NCBI GenBank assembly: GCA_963722555.1
Contig: CAVRNQ010000001.1
Span: forward strand, 744,001 to 808,000
Origin: Bog-366 sp963722555
GTDB lineage: Bacteria; Acidobacteriota; Terriglobia; UBA7540
Direction: 5' to 3'
Length of the DNA stretch: 64,000 nt
Below are positions 1 through 9,095 of the stretch, in pieces. Positions within the stretch are counted from its first letter, which is position 1. Each line of letters begins with the position of its first letter. Both the position numbers and the translations under genes were made by a program. The notes below the pieces were generated by a model. It saw only the letters and a program-made list of their open reading frames with translations. It was not told the origin of the DNA and did not search any database.

Positions 1-477
1 GGCGGTGGTCGAGCCGGTCGCATCGGCGAACAGGCGGCTGCCCGCGGCAAACAGCCCGCCCGAAATCACGCAGAGGACGCTGAGTGCGCAGAAAGAAGTC
101 AGAAACATCGGCACGGGTCCCAGGATTTCCCCGGGGACTGACCGGAAAAGAACTTTGCTGGCGCGCACGGCGAAGAGGGTCAACGGCAGCGCGAAAGCCA
201 CGAGCGTCTGAAGCCCCGCCAGGAATTCTCGCGGGCGGCGCGTCCGCCTCGCCCAGCGCCCCAGCGAGCTTGCCCCCGCCGCGGTCCACAGCAGCCAGTT
301 TGCCAGCATCACTCCGAGGGAGAGTTCGTTGCCGTAGAAAACCACCAGCAACTCGCGCATCAGCACGACCTGCGCGATGACCGCCGTGAACCCGATGAGG
401 GAAAGGATGGCGCGCAGCGTCCACGGCGCATCAAGCGTGGCGTGGCCCCCGATTTGGAAGTCCGTTTGCTGACCCAT
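1..477 (-). CDS. Spermidine-synthase-like polytopic membrane protein (5' part, runs off the window)
   Basis: The minus strand is open from an ATG at 477 to the window edge (159 codons), so this is the N-terminal part only. After a short cytoplasmic start the protein shows successive hydrophobic segments. The motif AQVVLMRELLVVFYGNELSL followed by a WLLWTAAG segment is typical of the membrane N-terminal half of bacterial spermidine-synthase-like fusion proteins, whose SAM-binding synthase domain would lie beyond position 1. Family recognition is from the motif; the catalytic half is not visible, so the activity is inferred. It diverges from the DUF362 gene at 564 across an 86-bp gap. Confidence 0.6.
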   Translation of the reverse strand, partial: MGQQTDFQIGGHATLDAPWTLRAILSLIGFTAVIAQVVLMRELLVVFYGNELSLGVMLANWLLWTAAGASSLGRWARRTRRPREFLAGLQTLVAFALPLTLFAVRASKVLFRSVPGEILGPVPMFLTSFCALSVLCVISGGLFAAGSRLFADATGSTTA

Positions 478-563
478 TTCCGTAGGTTAGATAGTAATAC
501 GGTTGCCATTTCGCCGAAATGCCCAGATACTAAGAAACTGGATTCCGGCCCCAGGACAAGAAC

Positions 564-1571
564 ATGACGGCCACGCCTAGCCCGCCCGCCAACCGCGACG
601 AAGAGTCTCCCAGCCGCCGCACGATGCTCGTTCAGCTCCTGCGCGCTGGAGGTTTGAGCGCCGCGGCCGCCGCGGCTGGACTATGGCTCCGAGGGCGAAG
701 TCGCCGGCCGGAGGAAGAGGTGGCGCTCACGCTCAACCACCACTTCGCGGCGCCGGCCGACGCTCGCTATCCGGAAATGGTGGTGGCGCAGGGAGAAGAT
801 CCCCGCGCGCTGGTTCGGAAGGCGCTCGAGGGACTGGGCGGCATCCGGCGCTTCATCGGGCGCGGCGACGTGGTGGTGGTTAAACCCAACATTGCGTGGG
901 ATCGCACTCCCGAGCAGGCCGCCAACACCAATCCCCTGGCCGTGGCGGAAATGGTGCGGCAGTGCCTGGACGCGGGCGCCAAGAAAGTCATCGTCACCGA
1001 CGTGAGCTGCAACGAGCCCCGGCGCTGCTTCCAGCGCAGCGGCATCGCGCGCGCGGCCGCGGCCGAGGGCGCCGAAATCGTGCTTCCCGAGGAGCGCCTG
1101 TTCCGCGCGGTCAACCTGCGTGGCGACGTTCTGGGTGAGTGGCCGGTGCTCGAGCCCTTCATCGCCGTCGACAAGTTGCTCAACTTCCCCATCGCCAAGT
1201 CTCACAGCCTGACGGGCGTTTCGTTGGGCATGAAGAATTGGTATGGGATCCTGGGCGGCGCGCGCAACCGCCTGCACCAGCGCATCCACGAAAGCCTGGC
1301 GGACCTCGCCGACGCCATGCGCCCCACGCTGACGCTCGTGGACGCGTATCGCGTGCTCATCCGCAACGGCCCCACTGGCGGCAGCCTCTCCGACGTTCTC
1401 CTCAAGAAGACGCTCGTGGCCGGAACCGATCCCGTGGCCCTTGACGCTTACGTGGCCAAGGCCTACTGGGATCTCGACGCCGGCCAGTTACGCTATCTGA
1501 AACTTGCGCAGGATCGCGGGTTGGGCAAGCTCGACTTCGCGAAGGTCAGGACCGAAGTCATTACGGCGTGA
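564..1571 (+). CDS. DUF362 domain protein with Tat-type leader
   Basis: 335 aa. The N-terminus carries a twin-arginine motif (SRRTMLVQLL, about residues 17-26) followed by an alanine-rich hydrophobic stretch, so export by the Tat pathway is likely. The rest matches the DUF362 fold: VVVKPNIAW around residue 110, a middle block ending KLLNFPIAKSHSLTGVSLGMKNWYG, and DPVALDAYVAKAYWDL near the C-terminus. Members are often iron-sulphur-associated, but no ferredoxin CxxC cluster is visible here. The biochemical role is unknown. It stands alone on the plus strand, 208 bp before the MBL-fold gene. Confidence 0.75.
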   Translation: MTATPSPPANRDEESPSRRTMLVQLLRAGGLSAAAAAAGLWLRGRSRRPEEEVALTLNHHFAAPADARYPEMVVAQGEDPRALVRKALEGLGGIRRFIGRGDVVVVKPNIAWDRTPEQAANTNPLAVAEMVRQCLDAGAKKVIVTDVSCNEPRRCFQRSGIARAAAAEGAEIVLPEERLFRAVNLRGDVLGEWPVLEPFIAVDKLLNFPIAKSHSLTGVSLGMKNWYGILGGARNRLHQRIHESLADLADAMRPTLTLVDAYRVLIRNGPTGGSLSDVLLKKTLVAGTDPVALDAYVAKAYWDLDAGQLRYLKLAQDRGLGKLDFAKVRTEVITA

Positions 1572-1779
1572 CGGGCGTTTCGCAATAACCTTTCCGACAG
1601 CTCCATAGCATTGCGCAGCCAGCGGCTGGGGTAATCGAATGCCCTCGAGTTGCCTGGCTAAGCGACCTGTATCGAAGCGTTTGACGGCGCTCGCGGGCAG
1701 CAGTAGGATAGCGTCACGTGTTGGTGCAGGCAGGCTTTGGGCAAGCCCTTGACACCTCAACATCACGAAGGAGGAAGAA

Positions 1780-2736
1780 ATGATCAGCGTGAAACTCGAC
1801 CGCCGCGAATTCCTGCTGTCGACTTCGCTCCTCTCGGCCGGCGTCCTGGCCGCGGGGCAGGGGAACCAGGACTTCAGCAAAGTTCAGATCAAAGTTACGC
1901 CTGTTTCCGGCAGCGTCTACATGCTGCAAGGCGAGGGCGGCAACATCGCGGCGTCCGTGGGTGACGATGGAATCGCCATCGTGGACGACCAGTTCGCTCC
2001 TTTGGCGGGGAAGATTCGCGCCGCCCTCGAAGACATCACCGGCAAAGACAAGCCGGTGCGTTTCGTCATCAACACGCACTATCACGGAGACCATACGGGC
2101 GGGAATCCGAACTTCAGCGAGACCTCGACGATCATCGCCCAGGATAACGTGCGTAAGCGTCTGGCGGCGGGCGGCCCGGCGGGCAACGGCGCTTCAATTC
2201 ACATGGAGAACAAACCTGCGGTCAAAGCCGCGCTGCCCATTATCACCTTCGAGCGCGACGTTACCGTTCACCTGAACGGCGAGGACATCCGCGCGCTTCA
2301 CTTTCCGGCCGGTCACACGGACGGAGATTCCATCATCTTTTACCCGCAGGCCAACGTGGTCCACATGGGCGATGACTTCGTCCGCTACGGCTTCCCGTTT
2401 ATCGACATCGACAGCGGGGGCAGTGTCCAGGGCATAATCGCCGCCTGCGAGAATGTCATCCCACAGCTTCCACGGGACGTGAAGGTTATTCCCGGACACG
2501 GCGACCTGAGCAGCCTCGACGACGTTCGTGCTTACCTCGGGATGCTCCACGAGACCACTGACGCCGTCCGGCAGGCCCTGAAGCAAGGGAAAACGATCGA
2601 GGAGATGAAGCAGAAGAAGATCCTCGCTCCCTGGCACAAGTTCGCAGGAGGGTTTATCAACGAGGATGTCCATCTCGAGACGGTGTACAACTCACTCGTC
2701 GGCAAGAAAAACGGGAAGTTCCTGAAGCACAATTGA
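1780..2736 (+). CDS. MBL-fold metallohydrolase, exported
   Basis: 318 aa. The start is fixed by a strong ribosome binding site (AAGGAGGAAGAA) just before the ATG. The leader DRREFLLSTSLLSAGVLAAG looks like a Tat signal. The zinc-binding HxHxDH motif is present as THYHGDHTGGN near residue 105; further metal ligands are the His of FPAGHTDGDS (about 178) and of IPGHGDLS (about 237). Proteins of this type resemble quinoprotein-relay or SoxH-like zinc hydrolases of the beta-lactamase fold. The substrate cannot be told from sequence. No partner gene is in the same operon. Confidence 0.8.
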   Translation: MISVKLDRREFLLSTSLLSAGVLAAGQGNQDFSKVQIKVTPVSGSVYMLQGEGGNIAASVGDDGIAIVDDQFAPLAGKIRAALEDITGKDKPVRFVINTHYHGDHTGGNPNFSETSTIIAQDNVRKRLAAGGPAGNGASIHMENKPAVKAALPIITFERDVTVHLNGEDIRALHFPAGHTDGDSIIFYPQANVVHMGDDFVRYGFPFIDIDSGGSVQGIIAACENVIPQLPRDVKVIPGHGDLSSLDDVRAYLGMLHETTDAVRQALKQGKTIEEMKQKKILAPWHKFAGGFINEDVHLETVYNSLVGKKNGKFLKHN

Positions 2737-2806
2737 GCGGCGTGGATTTGCCGAGATAGTTTACCCTGCTCCGGCGAGCTTCCGCTCGAGGTCCGCGCTA
2801 CCCTTC

Positions 2807-4204
2807 TCATTTGAGCTTGTGCTGCAATTCAGCGACAAGCTGCTCGGCACGTTCGATCTGCCGCGCCACCTGCCTGGGGGCGGTTCCGCCGGTCACATTG
2901 CGGCGGGCGACGGAGCGCTCAGGAGACACGGCCACGGCGTGCAGTTTCGAATCCCACTGCGGGATGAATTCCCCCGCCTCGGCGGCAGACAAATCCTCGA
3001 ACGTTTTGCCTTCCGCCGTGCAATGTCGAACCAACTTTCCCACCTGCTCGTGGGCTTCGGAAAAAGGTACACCACGCCGCACGAGTTCATCCGCGAGGTC
3101 GGTGGCCATGAGAAATCCCTGCCCGGTCATGGCCTTCATGCGTTCGGGGTGGAAGCGCAGCGTGGCGGTGACGCGGGCCGCAATCGTCAGCGCCTCAAGC
3201 GTGGTGTCCACGCCCGCGAACATTGCCGCTTTGTCTTCCTGCAAGTCGCGGTCGTAGGCGAGTGGCAGGCCTTTCATCACCGCCAACAATCCTGTGAGTT
3301 TTCCGAGCACCGTCCCCGCCCGGCCGCGGATCAACTCGGGTGAATCCGGATTCTTTTTCTGGGGCATCAAGCTGCTGCCCGTGGAATAGGCGTCCGCGAG
3401 TTCCACGTAGCCAAATCCGGGCGAGGAGTAAATGATCAGGTCCTCCGCCCAGCGGCTCAGGTGAACCATCGACAAGGCACAGGCGAACAGCAGCTCCGCC
3501 ACGGCATCGCGGTCCGAGGTCACGTCCAGACTGTTGCGGGCGACACGGGCAAAGCCCAGCTCGCGCGCCAGCCGCTCGCGGTTGATCGCATAGGTGCTTC
3601 CCGCCAGAGCCCCCGCACCCATGGGGAGTTCATCGGCGCGCGCCCGGCAATCCTCCATCCGGCCCACGTCTCGATAGAACATTTCAAAATACGCAAGCAG
3701 ATAATGCGACAAAAGGATAGGTTGTGCGGGTTGCAGGTGCGTGTATCCAGGCAGGATAAGCTTGGCGTGACGGCGTGCCTGACGGACCAGCACCCCGAGC
3801 ATTTCCGCCAGCGCGCGTTCGAGCGCGAGCGTCGCGTCTTTCACGTACAGGCGCGTCTCGGTCGCCACCAGGTCGTTGCGGCTGCGGCCCGTGCGCAGCT
3901 TGCCCGCCACTTCGCCCACGCGCCGTGCAAGTTCCGCCTCGACCCAGGTGTGAACGTCTTCGGCAGTCTCGCCGCGCGCCCAGCGCGGATTGCGCTGCAC
4001 GTCACGGCGCAGCGCCTCGAGCCCCCGGCTGAGCTGCTGGACCTCGCGCGGCTTAAGGGCGCGCGCCCGGCCCAGAGCTTTCACATAGGCAAGGTTAACC
4101 CGCAGGTCGTACAGGATGAATCGCTGGTCGAGGGAAAAGGATTCGGAAAAGTTCTCGAACTGCGGGTCGCGCCGGCCGTGGAAGCGACCGCCCCAAAGCT
4201 TCAT
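2807..4204 (-). CDS. argH: Argininosuccinate lyase
   Basis: 465 aa, the usual length. It cleaves argininosuccinate to arginine and fumarate, the last step of arginine synthesis, in the cytoplasm. The fumarase/aspartase superfamily signature is clear as GSSLMPQKKNPDSPE near residue 280, and the N-terminus KLWGGRF is typical of ArgH. Its ATG overlaps the stop codon of argG (ATGA at 4201-4204), so the two are translationally coupled. Downstream, the convergent MBL-fold gene ends 70 bp away. Confidence 0.96.
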   Translation of the reverse strand: MKLWGGRFHGRRDPQFENFSESFSLDQRFILYDLRVNLAYVKALGRARALKPREVQQLSRGLEALRRDVQRNPRWARGETAEDVHTWVEAELARRVGEVAGKLRTGRSRNDLVATETRLYVKDATLALERALAEMLGVLVRQARRHAKLILPGYTHLQPAQPILLSHYLLAYFEMFYRDVGRMEDCRARADELPMGAGALAGSTYAINRERLARELGFARVARNSLDVTSDRDAVAELLFACALSMVHLSRWAEDLIIYSSPGFGYVELADAYSTGSSLMPQKKNPDSPELIRGRAGTVLGKLTGLLAVMKGLPLAYDRDLQEDKAAMFAGVDTTLEALTIAARVTATLRFHPERMKAMTGQGFLMATDLADELVRRGVPFSEAHEQVGKLVRHCTAEGKTFEDLSAAEAGEFIPQWDSKLHAVAVSPERSVARRNVTGGTAPRQVARQIERAEQLVAELQHKLK

Positions 4205-5451
4205 CCCTTTTTCCTCCCGCCGATCCTGGCTTCCCGCTTTCTACGCATGGACTCCGCCAGCCGCAGCGGCAGGCCCAGAATATTGATGAACCCCTCGGCG
4301 TCCTTTTGATTGTAGTCCGGGTTCATGACGAAGCTGCCGATGCTCATGTCGTAGAGCGAGTAGGGTGACTGCCGGTCCAGCACGCGCACGTTGCCGCGGT
4401 AAAGTCCCAGAGTAATTTTTCCGGACACGTTGGGCTGCGTGGCTTCGACGAAGGCGTCGAGTGCGACGCGCAGCGGGGTGAACCAGAGCCCATAGTAGGT
4501 GAGTTCGGCATAGCGCAAGGCGACCTGTTGCTTGTAGTGGAGCGTCTCACGGTCCAGGCAGATCGCCTCCAGCTCCTGATGCGCAGCGTAGATCAGCGTA
4601 CCACCCGGCGTCTCGTACGCGCCGTGCGACTTGATCCCCACCAACCGGTTCTCCACCAGGTCTGTGCGCCCCACGCCGTAGCGCCCGCCGATCTCGTTCA
4701 AGGTCTCCACCAGCTTGACCGGGCCGAGCCGCTTGCCATCCACCGAGACCGGCACGCCCGCTTCCAGGCCGATCGTCACCACGCCTTCCTGGTCCGGCGC
4801 GCGCTGGGGGCTGCGCGTGAGCTTCCAGGCATCCTCCGGCGGTTCACCCAGTTGGGTCTCGAGCGGCCCGCCTTCGTGGCTCAAGTGCCACAAATTCTGG
4901 TCGCGGCTGTAAAGGTCCTGCTTGGTGGCGGACACGGGCACGCCGTGGCTTTCGGCGTATTCCAGGGCATCTTCGCGCGACTTGATGGCCCACTCCCGCC
5001 ACGGGGCAATGATCCGCAGATGCGGCGCCAGCGCGTGGTAAGCAAGTTCAAATCGCACCTGGTCATTCCCTTTGCCGGTGCAGCCATGGGCGAGTGCGTC
5101 CGCGCCCTCGGCGAGCGCCACCTGCACTTGAGTTTTCGCGAGCAGCGGCCGGGCCAGCGAAGTTCCCAGCAGATACTTGCCTTCGTAAACAGTGCCCGCC
5201 TTGACGGCTTTCCAGAGGTAACCGGTGACGAATTCTTCGCGGAGATCCTCCACGAAAACCTTGGAGGCGCCGCTGGCCAAAGCCTTGCGGCGGACGGCCG
5301 CGAAATCGTCGCCCTGGCCGACGTTGCCGACCATGGCAATGACTTCGCAATCGTAGTTCTCACGCAGCCAGGGAATGATGACGGAGGTATCAAGCCCTCC
5401 GGAATAGGCCAGGACAACGCGTTTGACGCGGGGTACGGAAGATGCAGACAT
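4201..5451 (-). CDS. argG: Argininosuccinate synthase
   Basis: 416 aa from the ATG at 5451; the frame is open further upstream, but the family begins here with the P-loop-like VLAYSGGLDTSVIIPWL. It joins citrulline and aspartate with ATP. Other conserved blocks are GCTGKGNDQVRFE and SHEGGPLE. A purine-rich AGGAAGGAAGG lies about 14 nt upstream of the ATG, a longer spacing than usual. It is coupled to argH by an ATGA overlap and sits downstream of argR on the same strand, with a 207-bp gap. Confidence 0.96.
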   Translation of the reverse strand: MSASSVPRVKRVVLAYSGGLDTSVIIPWLRENYDCEVIAMVGNVGQGDDFAAVRRKALASGASKVFVEDLREEFVTGYLWKAVKAGTVYEGKYLLGTSLARPLLAKTQVQVALAEGADALAHGCTGKGNDQVRFELAYHALAPHLRIIAPWREWAIKSREDALEYAESHGVPVSATKQDLYSRDQNLWHLSHEGGPLETQLGEPPEDAWKLTRSPQRAPDQEGVVTIGLEAGVPVSVDGKRLGPVKLVETLNEIGGRYGVGRTDLVENRLVGIKSHGAYETPGGTLIYAAHQELEAICLDRETLHYKQQVALRYAELTYYGLWFTPLRVALDAFVEATQPNVSGKITLGLYRGNVRVLDRQSPYSLYDMSIGSFVMNPDYNQKDAEGFINILGLPLRLAESMRRKREARIGGRKKG

Positions 5452-5658
5452 AGGATTCGAATTCGCCTTCCTTCCTGATGGGGTCCCCCCCCGGCGGCCT
5501 GGGGAGGGCTTTCGGAGTCTGGGTAAGAATCTCCGCGCCGCCGGTGGCAGAGCCGCTCCGTCTAACCGCGTTCTGGCACGGGCTCCTGCGCTACGGCACA
5601 AAAACCATTCGCAGGTCGGTAGGTCCCGCGCCAAACGCGGGGGGGCTTTTCTCGTGCC

Positions 5659-6105
5659 TCAGGTCGCCACCAGCGCCAGGACTTTCTTGCGCACCTGTGC
5701 GGCCTGGCGCGAGCTCGGGGTGGCAATAAGAATCGTGTCGTCGCCCGCGATGGTCCCCACGACCTCCGCCCAGGGCTCGGCGTCCAGGGCCACGGCCACG
5801 GAGTGGGCGTTGCCCGGCCGCGTTTTGAGGACGACGAGGTTCGCGGCCTGGCGAGCCTCGGTCAGGAATTCCTTCAGCACGACCGGCAGAGTCGGCTGGG
5901 GTGGCGCGACGGGCTCTGCCGCCTCAGGCAGCCGGTAACCGGCGCGCGTCTTGACCAGGCCGAGATCCTCGATGTCGCGCGAGACCGTGGCCTGAGTCAC
6001 ATGGAGGCCCCGCCGCGCCAGCTTGCGGCGCAGGTCCTCCTGGGTCGCGACCTCTTTGCTGCGCAGGAGGTCCAGGATCTGGGTACGTCGGTAGACTTTA
6101 TCCAT
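5659..6105 (-). CDS. argR: Arginine repressor
   Basis: 148 aa. It has an N-terminal winged helix (RRTQILDLLRSKEVATQEDL, with the recognition-helix region HVTQATVSRDIEDLGL near residues 35-50) and a C-terminal hexamerisation and arginine-binding domain ending VVGTIAGDDTILIATPS, whose GDDT pair is the usual arginine-binding motif. It is expected to repress the argGH genes just downstream when arginine is plentiful. No Shine-Dalgarno sequence is seen before the ATG, and a palindrome like an ARG box covers the start codon, so autoregulation is plausible. Confidence 0.93.
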   Translation of the reverse strand: MDKVYRRTQILDLLRSKEVATQEDLRRKLARRGLHVTQATVSRDIEDLGLVKTRAGYRLPEAAEPVAPPQPTLPVVLKEFLTEARQAANLVVLKTRPGNAHSVAVALDAEPWAEVVGTIAGDDTILIATPSSRQAAQVRKKVLALVAT

Positions 6106-6118
6106 GCAATTTTATGCA
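6105..6118. promoter_or_regulatory. Possible ARG-box operator at the argR start
   Basis: The sequence TGCAATTTTATGCA is an imperfect palindrome with an A/T-rich centre, similar in layout to half of a classical ARG box (TGAAT-type arms around an AT core). It begins at the first base of the argR ATG. Its position would let ArgR control its own gene and possibly argGH. Support is by shape and location only. Confidence 0.4.
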
Positions 6119-6345
6119 GACAACTTATAAATATACCACAGGGGGGATGCGCCGGCAAGCGCGCCGAGGGGGATTCGGGGGCTTCTCGGGACGGAGACCT
6201 GAGCCCGCCGGGGCGGCGCTCAGCGCGCGCTGCGATGGGGGGCGCTCATGTAGCAGGATGCTGAAGAACGACGTAGCGCCGACGCTCAGGCCGGCGCGGG
6301 CCGGAGGCTCCGGCCCGCGCCGCAACAACGCAGGGAGGTTGAAGC

Positions 6346-7026
6346 CTAGAAGTGCGGCATTTCAGGCATTTGCATCTTCTGAGGTTCGCCCTTGATGTGG
6401 GTGGTTTCGTTGGTCAGGATCTTCGTGAGCACCATGGTCATGTCCGGCGTGGTCATCTTCACCCAGCCGATCGACGGAACCTGGGTCGTCATCCAGATGT
6501 CCGCCTGGCCGCCCTTTTCCTGCCTGCGATAGTGCTGGCAGGTGAAGGTGCCGGCGGGAACCGTCACGCTTTCCGTGCCCACCAGTTCACCCATGTCGGG
6601 TTTGCCGGTGGATTGCTTGGGTTGGACTGATTTCATCATCCCCATCATCATGCCGGTCATCTCCATGGGCGGCTTACCGGGAGCCTGCGTGATCATGCGC
6701 TTCATACCAGGCTCGGACCCGGAGGTCACCATCAACATTTTCGTGACCATTTCCCCGCCCAGTTCCGCGCTCTGCATACGCTGTTCGAGCCAGATGCCGG
6801 GCTCGCCTTTCACGTCTTCCTTGCCGACAAACGCGTAGGCAAGATCCATGTCCTTACCCTTCGTGGTCATCTTGTATTCGGCGCCTGAGTTCATCACGGC
6901 ATTCTCCAGGCTAGGCATCGGGGCTTGTGGTCCCCCCCTGCCTTTTCCGCCCCACTGCGCCGAAACACTGGCTGCCATCGGCAGCACCATTGCCAAGACT
7001 ATCATTGCTCTTTTGGAACAACTCAT
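6346..7026 (-). CDS. Exported hypothetical protein, methionine-rich
   Basis: 226 aa. A clear signal peptide (MSCSKRAMIVLAMVLPMAASVSAQ) is cleaved near residue 24. The mature part is rich in Met, Gly and Lys (for example MTGMMMGMMKSVQPKQ) with beta-strand-like stretches and a single Cys in GTFTCQHYRRQ. The layout recalls small periplasmic DUF4412-type or LolA-like proteins, where a GTF.C.HY motif is common, but I do not recognise a defined family. The start has GGAGG about 9 nt upstream. It is a single gene with 200-bp gaps on both sides. Confidence 0.65.
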   Translation of the reverse strand: MSCSKRAMIVLAMVLPMAASVSAQWGGKGRGGPQAPMPSLENAVMNSGAEYKMTTKGKDMDLAYAFVGKEDVKGEPGIWLEQRMQSAELGGEMVTKMLMVTSGSEPGMKRMITQAPGKPPMEMTGMMMGMMKSVQPKQSTGKPDMGELVGTESVTVPAGTFTCQHYRRQEKGGQADIWMTTQVPSIGWVKMTTPDMTMVLTKILTNETTHIKGEPQKMQMPEMPHF

Positions 7027-7208
7027 AGGCCTGTACCTCCAATTTTTGACTGGCCTGCCAGCTATCCCGTTGATTATGAGGCCAGGAATTTTTTAAATAT
7101 AGCTCCGCGGCTTAATGACAACTCTCGTGCCGCGGCTTAATATCCGCGAGAGACCACTATCCGCCGCAGAGTATAGCAGAAATCACGCGCCCCGATGTAA
7201 ACCGCCAC

Positions 7209-7550
7209 CTACCCGCCGTGGGCGCCGTAGGTCATGAACTGCTCTTTCTTGAACTCTTCCCACTGCGCGGGCTGGTACTGGTCCTTGGGGATGAAGCGCT
7301 TATGGAGGAAGGCGATGCCCAGGGTGGCCTCGTCGATTTCCCGGCCTTTTTGGGGGAGGTAATCGAAGACGCTGCGGTTGGCGCCGTAATACGCGCATAG
7401 CCAAACGCCCTCGGGGTTTTCCACGGCATAGAGCGCGCAGGCCAGGGGTAAGGGACGAGTGGCGTCCACGGAAACTTTCGCGACGGTGTCGATGATCTTG
7501 CCCGTGACGCGCGGGGGAACCGCGGCTGGGGAAACAGGTTTCGTGGACAT
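7209..7550 (-). CDS. Small hypothetical protein
   Basis: 113 aa from the ATG at 7550, chosen because GAGG lies about 7 nt upstream; the frame is open 12 codons further. It is soluble, with no signal or membrane segment. Visible features are VWLCAYYGANRSVFDYLP in the middle and a Lys/Gln-rich C-terminus. No family recognised. The palindromic repeat at 7660-7744 lies just upstream. Confidence 0.5.
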   Translation of the reverse strand: MSTKPVSPAAVPPRVTGKIIDTVAKVSVDATRPLPLACALYAVENPEGVWLCAYYGANRSVFDYLPQKGREIDEATLGIAFLHKRFIPKDQYQPAQWEEFKKEQFMTYGAHGG

Positions 7551-7659
7551 GCTCAACCTCACACTCGGCTCGCGGACCCAGGACAAATGGATGGACCGCT
7601 TGGCCTCAGGAGAACATACCCCGGCCCTCGGAAGCGCGTCAATGGACAGGGAATTTCAA

Positions 7660-7744
7660 TAGTGGGTCAGTCTGCTGTAGGGGCGGCTTTACGCCGCCCC
7701 TTGGCGATGTGAAATCGCCGCTACAACAGCAAACTGACCCACTA
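7660..7744. repeat. MITE-like palindrome, family A copy 1
   Basis: An 85-bp element whose ends are inverted repeats: TAGTGGGTCAG on the left and CTGACCCACTA on the right. The inverted homology runs on inward (CTGCTGTAG against CTACAACAGC). Internal palindromes such as GGGCGGCTTTACGCCGCCC follow. A second copy with the same ends is at 24692-24800. Confidence 0.8.
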
Positions 7745-7775
7745 CCGGGATCTCGCAGCGCCGTGCCCGGACGCT

Positions 7776-9095
7776 TTACATGGCGCCGGAGGCTTTGAGC
7801 TCAATCACCAGCAACTGGCCGTTCGTCTTCCAGGTGCCTCCGGTGGCCGTCTTGCCTTCCGAGAGCGGATCTGGACGGGTCACAAGTTGTTCGGTAGCGA
7901 CCAACCCACCGGCCATGAGGTCGGCGCCGACTTTGGCGCGCTCCGCATCGAGATCAGGGTCGATCTCATGTGAAACCACGCCGGGGTGCACGTCCAGGCC
8001 GATGTCATGGGTCGCCGCCCCCAGCCAGATTTCAACGCCATCGGGGCCGGTGAGGGAAGAACGCCACAGGCGGAGGTGATGGCGCTTCATGAAGGTGTTC
8101 AGCATCTTTTCATAGGCCAGGTCTTCCGCGCGATCATACAGGTAGAGATCGGAAACGGGAGCTTGCCCGAAACCTTCTTCGCTGGCCACCGCGCGCACTG
8201 TGCCCATCACAGATTTCCGGTTCTTCTTCTGAGCTTCACTCCAGCCGGCTTGCTGGAAGGCCTTGCGGATCTGGTCGGCGTTTCCCACCACGACGAGGTT
8301 GAGAGGATCACCCGGCGACTTGTTCTTCCCCTGGGCACGCTGGGGCGCGTCAGCGAGCAGTTTCTGCACCGCGTCCGCCACACCCGGAGAGAGCTGGCTT
8401 GCCACCGCCGCCGGCGAGGTCGAATCCACCGTGAGTGCCTTGTCGAGCGCCAGGGTCAGGTCAGCGCCCGCGGGATAATCGATCGAAGGATCCGTCTTCC
8501 CAAAGGTCTTATCCGACATCTTTTGAAGCTCTCCGCCCGCGGACCCCAGCTTGTCCAGAGTGCCTTCGACGCGTGAGATCGGCACCTCGCTGACCAGGAC
8601 CCCTTGGATCGTCCCGTCCTTCAGGACGGTTTCGCGTGCATTCTCCACTTCCGTCAAGTGCACGGCCAGGGGGAGCGCCGGGTGACCCGGAATCAGCAAC
8701 TGGTTGAAACGAAGCAGCAGGCGGGCGCGGTCTGTAGGGTTAGAGGTGGGAATCAACTTTGCGATTTCCCCTTTCACTTCCGCTCCGATGGGCACGAGCA
8801 CACCTTGATCTGCCGTGACTTCCCACACCACGCGCGCGGTTACAGACTGATGGAGGTGTGAGGTCTTCGTGCTGACCGGGGTCCCCAGCCGCACGTGGAG
8901 TTGCGTTCCGGCTGCCAGCGTGTTGCTGTTGTCCTCGGCCGGAAGGCCTGGCCCCGGCGCGCCTGGAGCGGTAGCCAAATTCACGACCCAGAAAACGACG
9001 CCAGCAAGGACCAGCGAGAAGATGTCCTGCATTCCGGGGCGGAACCGGAAACCCGCAGAGGGTTCGGAGGAAGCGTCCACGGCTCGGTTTCTCAC
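7776..9095 (-). CDS. Membrane-anchored LssY C-terminal domain protein
   Basis: About 439 aa from a GTG at 9095 that has GAGAGG 6-7 nt upstream; an earlier GTG at 9170 is possible. One hydrophobic segment (IFSLVLAGVVFWVVNLATA) near the N-terminus anchors or exports it. The middle part is a beta-rich region (LHVRLGTPVSTKTSHLHQSV). The C-terminal 200 residues match the LssY_C domain: LNLVVVGNADQIRKAFQQAGW, DLYLYDRAEDLAYEK, then WLGAATHDIGL and HEIDPDLDAERAKVGADL. LssY_C is often fused to PAP2 phosphatases; here it stands alone. Function unknown. Confidence 0.7.
   Translation of the reverse strand: MRNRAVDASSEPSAGFRFRPGMQDIFSLVLAGVVFWVVNLATAPGAPGPGLPAEDNSNTLAAGTQLHVRLGTPVSTKTSHLHQSVTARVVWEVTADQGVLVPIGAEVKGEIAKLIPTSNPTDRARLLLRFNQLLIPGHPALPLAVHLTEVENARETVLKDGTIQGVLVSEVPISRVEGTLDKLGSAGGELQKMSDKTFGKTDPSIDYPAGADLTLALDKALTVDSTSPAAVASQLSPGVADAVQKLLADAPQRAQGKNKSPGDPLNLVVVGNADQIRKAFQQAGWSEAQKKNRKSVMGTVRAVASEEGFGQAPVSDLYLYDRAEDLAYEKMLNTFMKRHHLRLWRSSLTGPDGVEIWLGAATHDIGLDVHPGVVSHEIDPDLDAERAKVGADLMAGGLVATEQLVTRPDPLSEGKTATGGTWKTNGQLLVIELKASGAM

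Noticed and set aside
681..1289. Long minus-strand frame opposite the DUF362 gene
   Set aside because: A shadow in high-GC DNA; it lies over a gene with clear motifs and a Tat leader, and has no family features.
5590..5660. Stem CCCGCG/CGCGGG with GCTTTT as a terminator between argG and argR
   Set aside because: The T-run is on the plus strand while the genes are on the minus strand, so it cannot end their transcript.
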